A DNA stretch of 64,000 nt. It comes from Ideonella benzenivorans. Lineage in GTDB: Bacteria; Pseudomonadota; Gammaproteobacteria; Burkholderiales; Burkholderiaceae_C. Of this stretch, positions 43,637 to 53,047 are shown in pieces. The notes beneath the pieces are model-generated. The model did not search any database. It had not been told where the DNA came from and worked only from the letters and a program-made list of their open reading frames with translations. Both the position numbers and the translations under genes were made by a program. Within the stretch, counting starts at the first letter, position 1, and every line of letters begins with the position of its first letter. The stretch spans positions 542,670 through 606,669 of the forward strand of contig NZ_JAGWCB010000007.1 in NCBI RefSeq assembly GCF_020387415.1, given 5' to 3'.

Positions 43637-46330
43637 ATGACACCGCCCCTCACCCTCCCCACTGCCGCCACCGGCCTGCAGCTGACCCGGCTGCGCGTCG
43701 ACCAGCTGCGGCGCTTTCGCCAGCCCTTCGAGCTGACCGACCTGACGCCGGGCCTGAACATCCTGGCCGGGCCCAACGAGGCCGGCAAGAGCACGCTGGT
43801 GCGGGCCATCCGCGCCGCGTTCTTCGAGCGCCACCGCTCCAACGCGGCCGAGCACCTGCGTCCGCACGGCGACAGCGCGGCCGCGCCCACGGTGGAGCTG
43901 GACTTCGTGCTCGATGGCCAGCCCGGCCAGCTGCGCAAGACCTTCCTGGCCCGCAAGCGCTGCGAACTGACGCTGGACGGCCAGCACCACGAGGGAGCCG
44001 ACGCCGAGGACGTGCTGGCCCAGCGTTTCGGCTTTTCTTACGCGCTCAAGGGCGAGAGCAAGCCGCAGCACTGGGGCATTCCGGGCCTGCTGTGGGTCGA
44101 GCAGGGCGAGGGCCAGCACCTGGAGGTGGAGCCGGCACGCGATTACCTGCATGACGCCCTGGCCGGCCAGGCGGGGGCGACCAGCGGGGCCCTGGCCGCC
44201 AGCGGCGGCGACGAGCTGCTGGAGCGGCTGCGGGCCCAGCGCCACCAGCTGCTGACGCCCAAGGGCGGCGCCCCGACGGGCGAGTTGGCCCAGCTGATCA
44301 AGCAGCGCGAGGCCCTGGACGCCGAGCTGACCGAGCTGGCGGCGCAGGTGCAGACCTACCAGCAGCAGGTCGACCAGCTGGCCACGCTGCGCCAGCAGCA
44401 TGCCGCCGACGAGGCCGCCCGGCCCTGGGATGCCTTGCAGACCCAGCTGGACACCGCCCAGACCCAGCAGCTGGCCTTGCAGGCCCGTCAGCAGCAGCTG
44501 GCTGCTGACCAGGCTCGACATGGTCAGTTGGTGCAGGCCCGCGAGCTGCTGCTGACCCAGCTGGCCCAGGGCCAGCAGCTGCAGGCCGCCGCGGACCAGC
44601 GGGCCCAGGCCCTGACGGCGGCGGCGGCGGCCGAAGCGGTGGCGCAGGCCGCGGCGCAGGCGGCCCAGGCCCCCTGCCAGGCGGCCCAGGCCCGCACGGC
44701 GGCGGCCCGCGAGGCGCTGCGTCTGGCTCGGCAGGAGGCCCAGCGCCGCCAGCTGGCCCAGCAGTGCGAGGACGCTCGGGCCCGGGTGGCCCAGGGCAGC
44801 GAGGCCCTGCGCCAGGCTGAGGCGGCCCAGCAGCAGCTCGATGCGCTGCGCCGCCAGCCGGCGGCGCAAGCCTGGACGGCCGCGCAGCTGGCCGAGCTGC
44901 GGCGGCTGGACCGGGCCTGGCGGGACGCGGAACTGCGACGTCAGGCCGTGGCCACCCGGCTGCAGTTCGTGCTGGACCCCGGCCAGGCCCTGAGCCTGCA
45001 GACGGCGGCCGGGCCGGTGGCCCTGCAGGGCACCGGGGAACAGCTGCTGGATGCGCCGGCCCGGTTGAACCTGCCGGGCCTGGGCCAGCTGACCATCGCC
45101 CCGGGCGGGCAGGACCTGGCCGAGCGCGCGGCCGCCCAGGCCGAGGCGCAGGCGGCGCTGCAGGCGGCCCTGCAGCGCCTGGGCCTGGCCGACTTGGCCG
45201 AGGCCGAGGCCCGCCAGGTGGCCCATGCCGAGTGGCTGACCCGTTTCAAGCTGGCCGAGCAGGCCTTGGCCAACGTGGCGCCGCGGGGGCTGGAGGCCTT
45301 GCGCGCCGGGCTGGCCGAGACCCAAGGCCAGCGCCAGCAGCTGGAGGCGGCCCTGAACCGCCTGCCCGCGGCCCCCGCCGAGCCGGTGGCCCCGCCGGAG
45401 GCGGCCGAGCAGGCGTTGGACGCCGCGGTGCAGACCGAGCAGGCTGCGCAGCAGCGGTTGCACCAGGCCCAGGCCGCGCTGGCGGCCGCCCAGACCGGCC
45501 ACACCGCGGCCGGGCAGGAGCACCAGGCGGTGCAGGCAGCGCTGGCCGATCCGGCCCGCCAGGCCCGCGAGGCCCAGGCCCAGGCGCAGCTGCTGGCCAC
45601 GCAGGCCGAGCTGGCCGCGCTGGCCGCCCGCATCGAGCAGGCCCAGGCCGCGCTGCGCGAGGCCCGGCCCGACATCGTGGCCCAGGACATCGCCCGGCTG
45701 CAGGCCAGCATCGCCCAGTGGCACCGCCAGCACCAGCAACGCGCGGCAGACCTGCAGGTGCGCGCCGCCACGCTGCAGCAGGCCGGCGCACTGGGCCTGG
45801 AGGAGCAACGCGACACGCTGGCCGGTGAACGGGCCCGGGTGGACCGCCGGGTGACGGAGCTGCAGCGCCGCGCCCGCGCGCTGGACTGGCTGTGCCGCAC
45901 GCTGGACGCCAAGCGCCAGGCCACGCTGGCCCGCCTGCAGGCGCCACTGCAGCAGCGCCTGCAGCACTACCTGCCGTTGCTGCTGCCGGGCGCGCGGGTG
46001 GAGATCACCGAGGCGCTGGCGCCGGGCCAGCTGCTGCGCCCCGGGCCTCAGGGCCTGCCCGAGGTGGGCACGGTGGGTGACCTCAGTTTTGGTGCCCGCG
46101 AGCAGTTGGGCCTGATTGCCCGCTTCGCCTATGCCGACCTGCTGCGTGAGGCTGGCCGGCCCACGCTGCTGATCCTGGACGATGCGCTGGTGCACAGTGA
46201 CGCCGGCCGGCTGGCGCAGATGAAGCGGGTGCTGTTCGACGCCGCCCAGCGCCACCAGGTGCTGCTGTTCACCTGCCACCCCGAGGATTGGCAGGACATG
46301 GGCGTGCCGCTGCGGCGGCTGGCGCCCTGA
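43637..46330 (+). CDS. SbcC/Rad50/YhaN-like AAA ATPase with long coiled coil
   Basis: An 897-residue SMC-like partner of the upstream nuclease. Walker A is LAGPNEAGKSTLVRAIRAAFFERH (about residue 46). Then come several hundred residues of Gln/Ala/Leu-rich heptads (QAQAALQAALQRLGLADLAEAEARQ and similar), the two coiled-coil arms. The signature is GDLSFGAREQLGLIARF and Walker B LLILDDALVHSD near the C-terminus. No CxxC zinc hook is visible at the apex, unlike Rad50/SbcC. Length resembles the YhaN branch. The alanine/glutamine richness gives an open frame on the opposite strand that is not a gene. Confidence 0.88.
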   Translation: MTPPLTLPTAATGLQLTRLRVDQLRRFRQPFELTDLTPGLNILAGPNEAGKSTLVRAIRAAFFERHRSNAAEHLRPHGDSAAAPTVELDFVLDGQPGQLRKTFLARKRCELTLDGQHHEGADAEDVLAQRFGFSYALKGESKPQHWGIPGLLWVEQGEGQHLEVEPARDYLHDALAGQAGATSGALAASGGDELLERLRAQRHQLLTPKGGAPTGELAQLIKQREALDAELTELAAQVQTYQQQVDQLATLRQQHAADEAARPWDALQTQLDTAQTQQLALQARQQQLAADQARHGQLVQARELLLTQLAQGQQLQAAADQRAQALTAAAAAEAVAQAAAQAAQAPCQAAQARTAAAREALRLARQEAQRRQLAQQCEDARARVAQGSEALRQAEAAQQQLDALRRQPAAQAWTAAQLAELRRLDRAWRDAELRRQAVATRLQFVLDPGQALSLQTAAGPVALQGTGEQLLDAPARLNLPGLGQLTIAPGGQDLAERAAAQAEAQAALQAALQRLGLADLAEAEARQVAHAEWLTRFKLAEQALANVAPRGLEALRAGLAETQGQRQQLEAALNRLPAAPAEPVAPPEAAEQALDAAVQTEQAAQQRLHQAQAALAAAQTGHTAAGQEHQAVQAALADPARQAREAQAQAQLLATQAELAALAARIEQAQAALREARPDIVAQDIARLQASIAQWHRQHQQRAADLQVRAATLQQAGALGLEEQRDTLAGERARVDRRVTELQRRARALDWLCRTLDAKRQATLARLQAPLQQRLQHYLPLLLPGARVEITEALAPGQLLRPGPQGLPEVGTVGDLSFGAREQLGLIARFAYADLLREAGRPTLLILDDALVHSDAGRLAQMKRVLFDAAQRHQVLLFTCHPEDWQDMGVPLRRLAP

Positions 46331-46346
46331 CCAGGACAGGCCGGCC

Positions 46347-48512
46347 TCAGAAGGTGTAGCCGGCGTTCAGGCCCAGCAGCCAGGTGCGGCCCGGGGCGGG
46401 CTCGAAGAAGCGGCTGTTGCCCTCGTTGACGATGACCGAGCCGGCGTCGTGCCGGTCGCCCACGTTGTCCAGGCGGGCGAACTCGCGCAGCGTCCAGCCG
46501 CCGGCCTTCTGTGTCCAGGAGACCCGCAGGTTGGCCGCGCCATGGGCCGGCGCGGCATCGCTGTTGCGGTCGTCCACGTAGACCTTGCCCACCTGACGGA
46601 ACTCCACCGCAGTCTCAAAGCCGGTATGGGCGGGGCGCCAGGCCAGTTCGGCATAGAGCGTCAAGTCCGGAATCCCGGGAATGCGCTGGCCGGCAGCCAC
46701 CGCCACCGAGGGCGTGGTGCAGGGCGCGGCGGTGCAGGTCAGGAAGCCGTCGCGGTAGCGGGCGTCCAGCGTGGCCAGCGCGGCGTACCACCACAGGTCG
46801 TGGCCCAGCGGGCCGGTCACGCTCGCGTCCAGCCCCTGGCGCAGGGTGCGGCCCACGTTCTGGTAGGTGGAGCGGCCACCGCTGTTGGTCAGCACCGCGA
46901 TCTCATCGCGGGTGCGGGCCTCGTAGTACGCGATGTTGGCCAGCCAGGCGCCGGCCCAGGCATTCCAGCGGGTCTTGGCCCCGATCTCCCACTGACGGCT
47001 GGTGGCCGGCGAGAGCCCGAAGTTCAGGCCACCACCGCCCGGTCGGTAGGCCAGCTCGTTGAAGGTGGGGGTTTCGAAGCCACGGCCGAACGAGGCATAC
47101 AGGTGCAGGTCGGGCGAGAGCTTGTACATCAGGCCGGCCACCGGGGTGGCCGCCTCGTCGGTGGTGCTGCCGCTGTCGTTGCCATTGCCCAGGTAGCGGT
47201 CCGAGGAGACGAAACCGACCTTCGAGTGGCGCAGGCCCAGCAGGGCATTCCAGTCCGCGGCGAAGGACCAGTTGGCTTGCAGGTACTGGTCGAAGCTGTT
47301 GACGCGGTTGAGCTCGTTGCGGCGCAGCGCGCCCTTGACACCGAGTTCGTCGGGGTCGGACGCCGGGCCGGTGAAACTCTGGAAGCCGCGGCGGTGTTCG
47401 TTCATCACGTCGTCGCTGAGGCCGGCGGTCACTTCCAGCGGCCGGCCCAGCAGATCGCCGGCGTGGGTCCAGCGCAGGTCCTGGCCCCAGAAGTTGCGGT
47501 GGAGGTCGATGACGCCGCCCGGGCTGGTGGCCGCCTGTTGGCTGGTGGCGGGGATGGACTGGTACTGCACCGTCTCGCGCTCGCCGTAGTAGCTGGTCCA
47601 TTGCAGCCGGTCGTCGCGGCCCAGGCGCTGGTTCAGGATCAGGCCGGCCTGGCTCTGGTGGACCGATTTGCGGGTGTTGTAGAGCGTGGCCACGCTGGCC
47701 ACCTGGCGCGGGTCGGCCTGCCAGTCGGCCCGGGTCAGGCCCAGCGGGTCCTGGGCTTCGGGCATGTCCACGCTGTTGAGCACCAGGGTCCAGCGGGTGT
47801 CTTCGCTGGCCTGCAGGCTGAACTTGCCGTTGAAGGTGCTGCGCTCGGCGGCGCTGTGCTCGCGGTAGCCATCGGTCTGGAAGCGGTTGGCGCTGATGGC
47901 GTATTGGGCCGCCCCCTGCTGGCCGCTGAGCTGCACCCCGACGCGGTGGGCATGGTCGCTGCCGAAGGCGGCGGAGACCTCGGCCACGGTGTCCGGGCCG
48001 CCATCCTGGGTGAAGACGTTGACCACCCCGCCGGAGGAATTGCCGTACAGCACCGAGAAGGGGCCGCGCAGCACCTCGATGCGCTCGGCCGAGGTGAGGT
48101 CGATGTGCGAGGTCTGGCCCTGGCCATCGGGCATGGTGGCCGGGATGCCGTCGACGAACAGGCGCAGGCCCCGCACGCCGAAGGTGGAGCGGGCGCCGAA
48201 GCCGCGCGAGGAGATCTGCAGGTCCTGGGCGTAGTTCTGGCGGTTCTGCGCCACGATGCCCGGCACCCGGGCCAGTGATTCCGACAGGTTGACCTGCAGC
48301 TGGCTGGCGTCCAGGGTGTCCGCGTCCAGCGCGTCGATCGAGGCTGGCACGTCGAAGGCGGGTTGGGCGCTGCGGGTGGCACTGACCACCACGGGGCCGA
48401 GTTCGGTTGGTTCAGCCTGGGCCTGCGTGCCCGCCAGGGCGATGGTCAGGGCGATGGGCCAGGGGTGGCCGCGTGGGGGCCGTCGATTCAGGGGGGACAG
48501 CAGGCAGGGCAT
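46347..48512 (-). CDS. TonB-dependent outer-membrane receptor
   Basis: A 721-residue receptor. A signal peptide (PWPIALTIALAGTQAQA) precedes a TonB-box-like LGPVVVSATRSAQ. The plug domain contains RVPGIVAQNRQNYAQDLQISSRGFGARSTFGVRGLRLFVDGIP and IEVLRGPFSVLYGNSSGGVVN, and a long beta-barrel ends WLLGLNAGYTF with terminal Phe. It resembles the FecA/PupA iron-chelate receptor group; the ligand is not evident. No FecI/FecR genes are nearby. It is convergent with the SbcC-like gene, with only 16 bp between. Confidence 0.88.
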   Translation of the reverse strand: MPCLLSPLNRRPPRGHPWPIALTIALAGTQAQAEPTELGPVVVSATRSAQPAFDVPASIDALDADTLDASQLQVNLSESLARVPGIVAQNRQNYAQDLQISSRGFGARSTFGVRGLRLFVDGIPATMPDGQGQTSHIDLTSAERIEVLRGPFSVLYGNSSGGVVNVFTQDGGPDTVAEVSAAFGSDHAHRVGVQLSGQQGAAQYAISANRFQTDGYREHSAAERSTFNGKFSLQASEDTRWTLVLNSVDMPEAQDPLGLTRADWQADPRQVASVATLYNTRKSVHQSQAGLILNQRLGRDDRLQWTSYYGERETVQYQSIPATSQQAATSPGGVIDLHRNFWGQDLRWTHAGDLLGRPLEVTAGLSDDVMNEHRRGFQSFTGPASDPDELGVKGALRRNELNRVNSFDQYLQANWSFAADWNALLGLRHSKVGFVSSDRYLGNGNDSGSTTDEAATPVAGLMYKLSPDLHLYASFGRGFETPTFNELAYRPGGGGLNFGLSPATSRQWEIGAKTRWNAWAGAWLANIAYYEARTRDEIAVLTNSGGRSTYQNVGRTLRQGLDASVTGPLGHDLWWYAALATLDARYRDGFLTCTAAPCTTPSVAVAAGQRIPGIPDLTLYAELAWRPAHTGFETAVEFRQVGKVYVDDRNSDAAPAHGAANLRVSWTQKAGGWTLREFARLDNVGDRHDAGSVIVNEGNSRFFEPAPGRTWLLGLNAGYTF

Positions 48513-48806
48513 GGCGGCCAGGTTCGGGACATCGGCAGGCCCCGGTGGGCCTGGACAGGCCGCCATTGCACCCGAGCCCGCTGCCGGCGTCCATCGAGGA
48601 CAGCCCGCAGCCGGGCGTCATCCACCGCACCGGCACGGGAGGGAGCCAGGTGTGACTTTCTTGGGGGCCTGGCGGCATTTCGGTCGCATGGCTTTGCACG
48701 GCATGTCAGTTTTTTCTGACAATCCGGCTGCGGCGAAGATGCTGAAAACAGCCCGTCGCGTCAGGCCGGCCAGGGTGGTCGGTGCCATGCCAAGGAGCAG
48801 TACATC

Positions 48807-50384
48807 ATGAGACAGACATGGAGCGTGCGCAGCCAGCTGCGGGCCGGTTTTGGCAGCCTGGCCCTGATCTGCATGCTGATCGCCGGGGGGGCGCTGTGGG
48901 GCCTCGACGAGGTCCACCGGTCGTTCGACCAGTATTTCAGCGGCGTTGACCAGCGGGCCCAGGCCGCGGACCACCTGGGCGATGCCATGAAGGCGCGGGC
49001 CATTGAGGCGCGCAACGCGGTGCTGGCCACCGACGATGCCGCGCGCCAGCATGCGCTGGTCGCGGCCCGCGGGGCCCACGCCACCGTGCAGCGCACGCTG
49101 GCGCAGTTCCGCACACTGGTGGACCAGAGCCGGGACATGTCTGCAACTGCCAAGGCCAAGGCCCAGGATCTGATGCAGGTGGAAGCCAGCTACGCGCCGG
49201 TGGCCCTGGGCATCCTGGATCTGGTGGCCCAGGGGGACCGGGATGGCGCGGTGCGCAAGCTGAACGCGGAATGCGCGCCCCTGCTGGTCCGCATGGACGG
49301 CGCGTTGGCGGCCTACAAGGACGTGACCGAGAAGCGGCAGCAGGCGTTGACTGCCGAGGCCATGCAGCTGACGGAGCGGGTGCAGTGGCTGCTGGGGGTG
49401 GTCGCGCTGGCGGCCGTGGTCGTGGCCGTGGGGCTGAGCGTGTGGATCGTCCGGCGCCTGGTGCAGGCTCTGGGGGCCGAACCCACGGTGCTCAGCGAGG
49501 TGGCGCGCCGCGTGGCCGAAGGTGACCTGAGCCAGATGGACCGCTCCCCGGTGCCCGCGGGCAGCGTGATGGCCTCGATGCAGCAGATGCAGGCTGGGTT
49601 GGTACGCCTGATCGGCGACGTTCGTCATTCGGCCGAGAGCATCGCCACCGCCTCGGCGCAGATCTCGGTGGGCAACCAGGACCTGTCGGGCCGCACCGAA
49701 TCCCAGGCCTCGGCCCTGCAGCAGGCCAATGCGCAGATGGAAGAGATGAACGGCACGGTGCAGGCCAGCGCGGTCGGCGCGCGGGAGGCCAACCAGCTGG
49801 CCGGCCATGCCAGCCAGGCTGCGGCCCGCGGGGGCGAGGTGGTGAACCGGGTGGTGGACACCATGCAGGACATCGCCCAGGCCAGCCACCAGATCTCCGA
49901 CATCATCGGTGTGATCGACGGCATCGCCTTCCAGACCAACATCCTGGCGCTGAACGCGGCCGTGGAAGCGGCCCGGGCGGGCGAACAGGGACGGGGCTTT
50001 GCGGTGGTGGCGGGCGAGGTGCGCAACCTGGCCGGGCGTTCGGCCGAGGCCGCGCGCGAGATCAAGTCGCTGATCGCCAACTCGGTCGAGAAGGTCGACG
50101 CCGGCAGCCGCCTGGTGGGCGAGGCGGGCGAAGCCATGCAGGACATCGTCACCCGCGTCGACAAGGTCAGCGCCTTGATCCGCGACATCGACAGTGCCAC
50201 CGAGCAGCAGGCCGGCGGCATCCAGCAGATCAGCCAGGCGGTGGGCACGCTGGAACAGGGCACGCAGCAGAACGCGGCCCTGGTCGAGCAGAGCGCGGCG
50301 GCGGCCGAGAGCCTGCGTCACCAGGCCGCCGAGATGAACCGGATGGTGGCCACCTTCCGTCTGGCGCCGGCCGGGGCCGTCTGA
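48807..50384 (+). CDS. Methyl-accepting chemotaxis protein
   Basis: A 525-residue chemoreceptor. TM1 is [19 protein letters not shown], then a four-helix-bundle periplasmic domain (about 35-190), TM2 ([21 protein letters not shown]), HAMP, and a cytoplasmic signalling helix pair. The tip motif is [40 protein letters not shown], and glutamine/glutamate methylation sites flank it ([12 protein letters not shown]). AAGGAG precedes the ATG. It would couple through CheW to CheA. The ligand is unknown. Confidence 0.93.
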   Translation: MRQTWSVRSQLRAGFGSLALICMLIAGGALWGLDEVHRSFDQYFSGVDQRAQAADHLGDAMKARAIEARNAVLATDDAARQHALVAARGAHATVQRTLAQFRTLVDQSRDMSATAKAKAQDLMQVEASYAPVALGILDLVAQGDRDGAVRKLNAECAPLLVRMDGALAAYKDVTEKRQQALTAEAMQLTERVQWLLGVVALAAVVVAVGLSVWIVRRLVQALGAEPTVLSEVARRVAEGDLSQMDRSPVPAGSVMASMQQMQAGLVRLIGDVRHSAESIATASAQISVGNQDLSGRTESQASALQQANAQMEEMNGTVQASAVGAREANQLAGHASQAAARGGEVVNRVVDTMQDIAQASHQISDIIGVIDGIAFQTNILALNAAVEAARAGEQGRGFAVVAGEVRNLAGRSAEAAREIKSLIANSVEKVDAGSRLVGEAGEAMQDIVTRVDKVSALIRDIDSATEQQAGGIQQISQAVGTLEQGTQQNAALVEQSAAAAESLRHQAAEMNRMVATFRLAPAGAV

Positions 50385-50436
50385 GGACAGCGGGCAGACG
50401 CCACTGCCGCCACAATCGCGGCAGGAGGGTTCCGCC

Positions 50437-50973
50437 ATGTCCAAGAAGTCCTATCCGCTCGCCAAGGTCTATGGTCTGCTGGAGACCGGGCCGGTGCTGC
50501 TGCTGACCACCCAGGACGGCCAGCAGGCCAATGTGATGACCCTGTCCTGGCACACCCTGCTGGAGTTCGAGCCACCGCAGCTGGGCTGCGTGGTCAGCGA
50601 CCGGGGCTTTTCCCACCGGGCACTGCAGGCCACTGGCGAGGCGGTGCTGAACATCCCCACCGTGGAGATCGCCGAGCAGGTGGTGGGCTGCGGCAACACC
50701 ACCGGCGCCGAGGTGGACAAGTTCGCACAGTTTGGCCTGACCCGGCGGGCGGCGCACCAGGTGGCGCCGCCGCTGATCGACGAGTGCTATGCCAGCCTCG
50801 AGTGCCGCTTGGTCGACACCGGCATGGTGTCGACCTACGGCTTGTACGTGCTGGAGGTGGTGGCCGCCTGGGTGGACCCGGCGGTGAGCGAGCCCCGCAC
50901 GTTGCACCACCGCGGCTACGGCCACTTCATGGTGGCCGGCGAGAGCATCCACCTGCCGTCGCGCATGCGCTGA
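50437..50973 (+). CDS. Flavin reductase-like, FMN-binding split-barrel protein
   Basis: A 178-residue flavoprotein. QANVMTLSWHTLLEFEPPQLGCVVSDRGFSHRAL is the flavin-binding landmark of the flavin-reductase-domain family, and EAVLNIPTVEIAEQVVGCGNTTGAEVDKFAQFGL follows. Such proteins reduce FMN/FAD with NAD(P)H or act as small oxidoreductases; in this sulfur-rich genome it is another potential FMNH2 source. CAGGAGG lies 9 bp before the ATG. Confidence 0.85.
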   Translation: MSKKSYPLAKVYGLLETGPVLLLTTQDGQQANVMTLSWHTLLEFEPPQLGCVVSDRGFSHRALQATGEAVLNIPTVEIAEQVVGCGNTTGAEVDKFAQFGLTRRAAHQVAPPLIDECYASLECRLVDTGMVSTYGLYVLEVVAAWVDPAVSEPRTLHHRGYGHFMVAGESIHLPSRMR

Positions 50974-51000
50974 GCGGCGCCGCGCGGCCGGCGGGCGGGG

Positions 51001-51639
51001 TCACTTCATCTCGATCACGAACTCGCTGCGCGGGCGGCGCACCTTCTTCAGGTTGACCAGCCAGTCGCCCGGCGCATCGCGGTAGCCCAGCGGCAGCAGC
51101 ACGACCGAGCGCAGGCCCTGGGCGCGCAGGCCCAGGATCTCGTCCACCTTGGTCGGCTCGAAGCCTTCCATCGGCGTGCAGTCCACCTGGGCCTCGGCGG
51201 CGGCGATCAGCGCGGTGCCCAGGCCGATGTAGGCCTGGCGGGCGGCGTGCTGGAAGTTGTCTTCCGGCGTGCGGTGCGGGTAGGTGGACAGCAGCTTCTG
51301 CCGGTAGGCCTCCCAGCCCTCGTTGCGGAAGCCGCGCTCCTCGTTGACCAGGTCGAACATCGCGTTGATGCGCTCGGGCGTGTAGTGGTCCCAGGCGGCG
51401 AACACCAGCAGGTGCGAGCAGTCGGTGATCTGGGACTGGTCCCAGGCGTAGGGGCGGATGCGGGCCTTCAGCTCGGCATTGGTCACCACCACCACGCTGT
51501 AGGGCTGCAGGCCGCTGGAGGTGGCCGTCAGGCGGATGGCCTCCAGGATGTGGTCGACGGTCTCGGCGGGCACGGCACGGGCCGGGTCCATCTTCTTGGT
51601 GGCGTAGCGCCACTGGAGCTGAGTCAGCAGGTCGGACAT
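51001..51639 (-). CDS. Nitroreductase-family NAD(P)H-dependent oxidoreductase
   Basis: A 212-residue FMN enzyme of the NfsB type. The FMN-phosphate region is LQWRYATKKMDPARAV (residues 8-23), SSGLQPYSVVVVTN follows, QAYIGLGTALIAAAEAQVDCTPMEGFEPTKVDEILGL is characteristic, and LLPLGYRDAPGDWLVNLKKVRRPRSEFV ends the protein. Likely reduces quinones or nitroaromatics; physiological substrate unknown. Convergent with the flavin reductase gene. Confidence 0.9.
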   Translation of the reverse strand: MSDLLTQLQWRYATKKMDPARAVPAETVDHILEAIRLTATSSGLQPYSVVVVTNAELKARIRPYAWDQSQITDCSHLLVFAAWDHYTPERINAMFDLVNEERGFRNEGWEAYRQKLLSTYPHRTPEDNFQHAARQAYIGLGTALIAAAEAQVDCTPMEGFEPTKVDEILGLRAQGLRSVVLLPLGYRDAPGDWLVNLKKVRRPRSEFVIEMK

Positions 51640-51748
51640 GAGGGCTTCAGTGAAGTTGCGGGAGACGCAGCCCAGGGGGGGCCGCGGTGCGATGCACTGT
51701 AGCCCTGCGCGGGATGTCCCTGCGTCCTGTCGCCGCGCGGGGCCTGTG

Positions 51749-52441
51749 CTAAGGGGCCAGCGCGAAGTCGACTGCGGCCAGCGCGTGCAGCGTGGTGGTG
51801 TCGAACACGGGCAGCGGCACGTCGGCCGGGCCCAGCAGCAGCGGCAGCTCGGTGCAGCCCAGCACCACGCCCTCGGCGCCCTGGCGGGCCAGCCGCTCGA
51901 CGATGGCCTGCAGGGTCTGGCGCGAGCGATCCAGCACCTGGCCGCGACACAGCTCGTCGAAGATGATCTGGTGCACGGCGTTCCGGTCCGCGGCCTCGGG
52001 CACCAGGGTCTCAATGCCGGCGCGGGCCAGGTGCTCGCGGTAGAAGGGCTGCTCCATCGTGTAGCGCGTGCCCAGCAGGGCCACCCGGCGGCAGCCGGCC
52101 CGGCCGATGGCCGCGGCGGTGGCGTCGGCGATGTGCAGCAGCGGAACCGAGACGGCCGCCTGCACCTGCGGAGCCACCTTGTGCATGGTGTTGGTGGCGA
52201 TCAGCACGCAGTCCGCGCCGGCGTGGGCCAGCCCCTGCGCCGCCGCGCCCAGCAGCCGGGCCAGGCCGTCCCAGTCGTCGGCCTGCTGGCCGGCCGCCAC
52301 CTGGGCAAAGTCCAGGCTGCACAGCTGGATGCGGCCCGAGTGCAGGCCGCCCAGCCGGTGGGCCACCTCGCGGTTGATGGTTTGGTAGTACAGCACGGTG
52401 GATTCCCAGCTCATGCCGCCGATCAGGCCGATGGATTTCAT
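51749..52441 (-). CDS. Aspartate/glutamate racemase-family protein, YgeA-like
   Basis: A 230-residue two-domain racemase. KSIGLIGGMSWESTVLYYQTINREVAHRLGGLHSG is the family start. The first catalytic position is Thr in IATNTMHKVAP rather than Cys, and the second is Cys in GVVLGCTELPLLL. A Thr/Cys pair is also used by E. coli YgeA, a broad-specificity amino-acid racemase, so activity is plausible. It is divergent from an Lrp/AsnC gene with 111 bp between starts, which suggests amino-acid-responsive control. Confidence 0.88.
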   Translation of the reverse strand: MKSIGLIGGMSWESTVLYYQTINREVAHRLGGLHSGRIQLCSLDFAQVAAGQQADDWDGLARLLGAAAQGLAHAGADCVLIATNTMHKVAPQVQAAVSVPLLHIADATAAAIGRAGCRRVALLGTRYTMEQPFYREHLARAGIETLVPEAADRNAVHQIIFDELCRGQVLDRSRQTLQAIVERLARQGAEGVVLGCTELPLLLGPADVPLPVFDTTTLHALAAVDFALAP

Positions 52442-52552
52442 GGTGCGTGACACGATGGAGCAGATGATGGGGAGCATTTTGTGTCGCAGCACCTTGAATG
52501 AATTTGCCATCCGTGTCGTTGGATAGTCTGGAAAGAGAAGAAAATTCCAACC

Positions 52553-53032
52553 ATGCCCCATGACATGAAACTGGATGCCATCGACTGCCGCATCCTGGCC
52601 CTGCTGCAGGTGGATGCGACGCTGCCGGTGGCCGAGATCGCCACGCAGGTGGGCCTGTCGTCGACTCCTTGCTGGCGGCGCATCCAGCGCCTGCGCGCGT
52701 CGGGCGTCATCCAGCGCCAGGTGGCCCTGGTCGACCCGCGGCGGGTCAACCTGCCGGTCACGGTGTTCGTCACCATCCGCACCCGGGACCATTCCGAGGC
52801 TTGGTTTGAGCGTTTCCGCACCAGCATCACGCTGATTCCCGAGGTGGTGGAGTTCTTCCGCATGAGCGGGGACATCGACTACCTGCTGCGGGTCGTGGTG
52901 CCCGACATCGCGGCCTATGACCGGGTCTACAAGCGGCTGATCGCGGACAACGCGCTGTCGGACGTGAGCTCCAGCTTCGCGATGGAGGAGATCAAGTTCA
53001 CCACCGCGCTGCCCCTGGGCTACGTGCCCTGA
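52553..53032 (+). CDS. Lrp/AsnC-family transcriptional regulator
   Basis: A 159-residue regulator. The helix-turn-helix is LDAIDCRILALLQVDATLPVAEIATQVGLSSTPCWRRIQRLRASGVI (about 4-50), followed by the RAM ligand-binding domain (VFVTIRTRDHSEAWFERF, MSGDIDYLLRVVVPDIAAYDRVY). It most likely responds to an amino acid and controls the divergent racemase gene and itself. Confidence 0.93.
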   Translation: MPHDMKLDAIDCRILALLQVDATLPVAEIATQVGLSSTPCWRRIQRLRASGVIQRQVALVDPRRVNLPVTVFVTIRTRDHSEAWFERFRTSITLIPEVVEFFRMSGDIDYLLRVVVPDIAAYDRVYKRLIADNALSDVSSSFAMEEIKFTTALPLGYVP

Positions 53033-53047
53033 ACGGACCCTGTGCAC

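Noticed and set aside
43205..46279. 1024-codon minus-strand frame over the SbcC-like gene
   Set aside because: Product of the Gln/Ala-rich coiled-coil codons read backwards; the plus strand has Walker A, signature and Walker B motifs.
48513..48660. Possible cobalamin riboswitch upstream of the TonB receptor
   Set aside because: A CCGGTGCGG-like segment occurs, but the other conserved elements of the B12-box structure could not be found.
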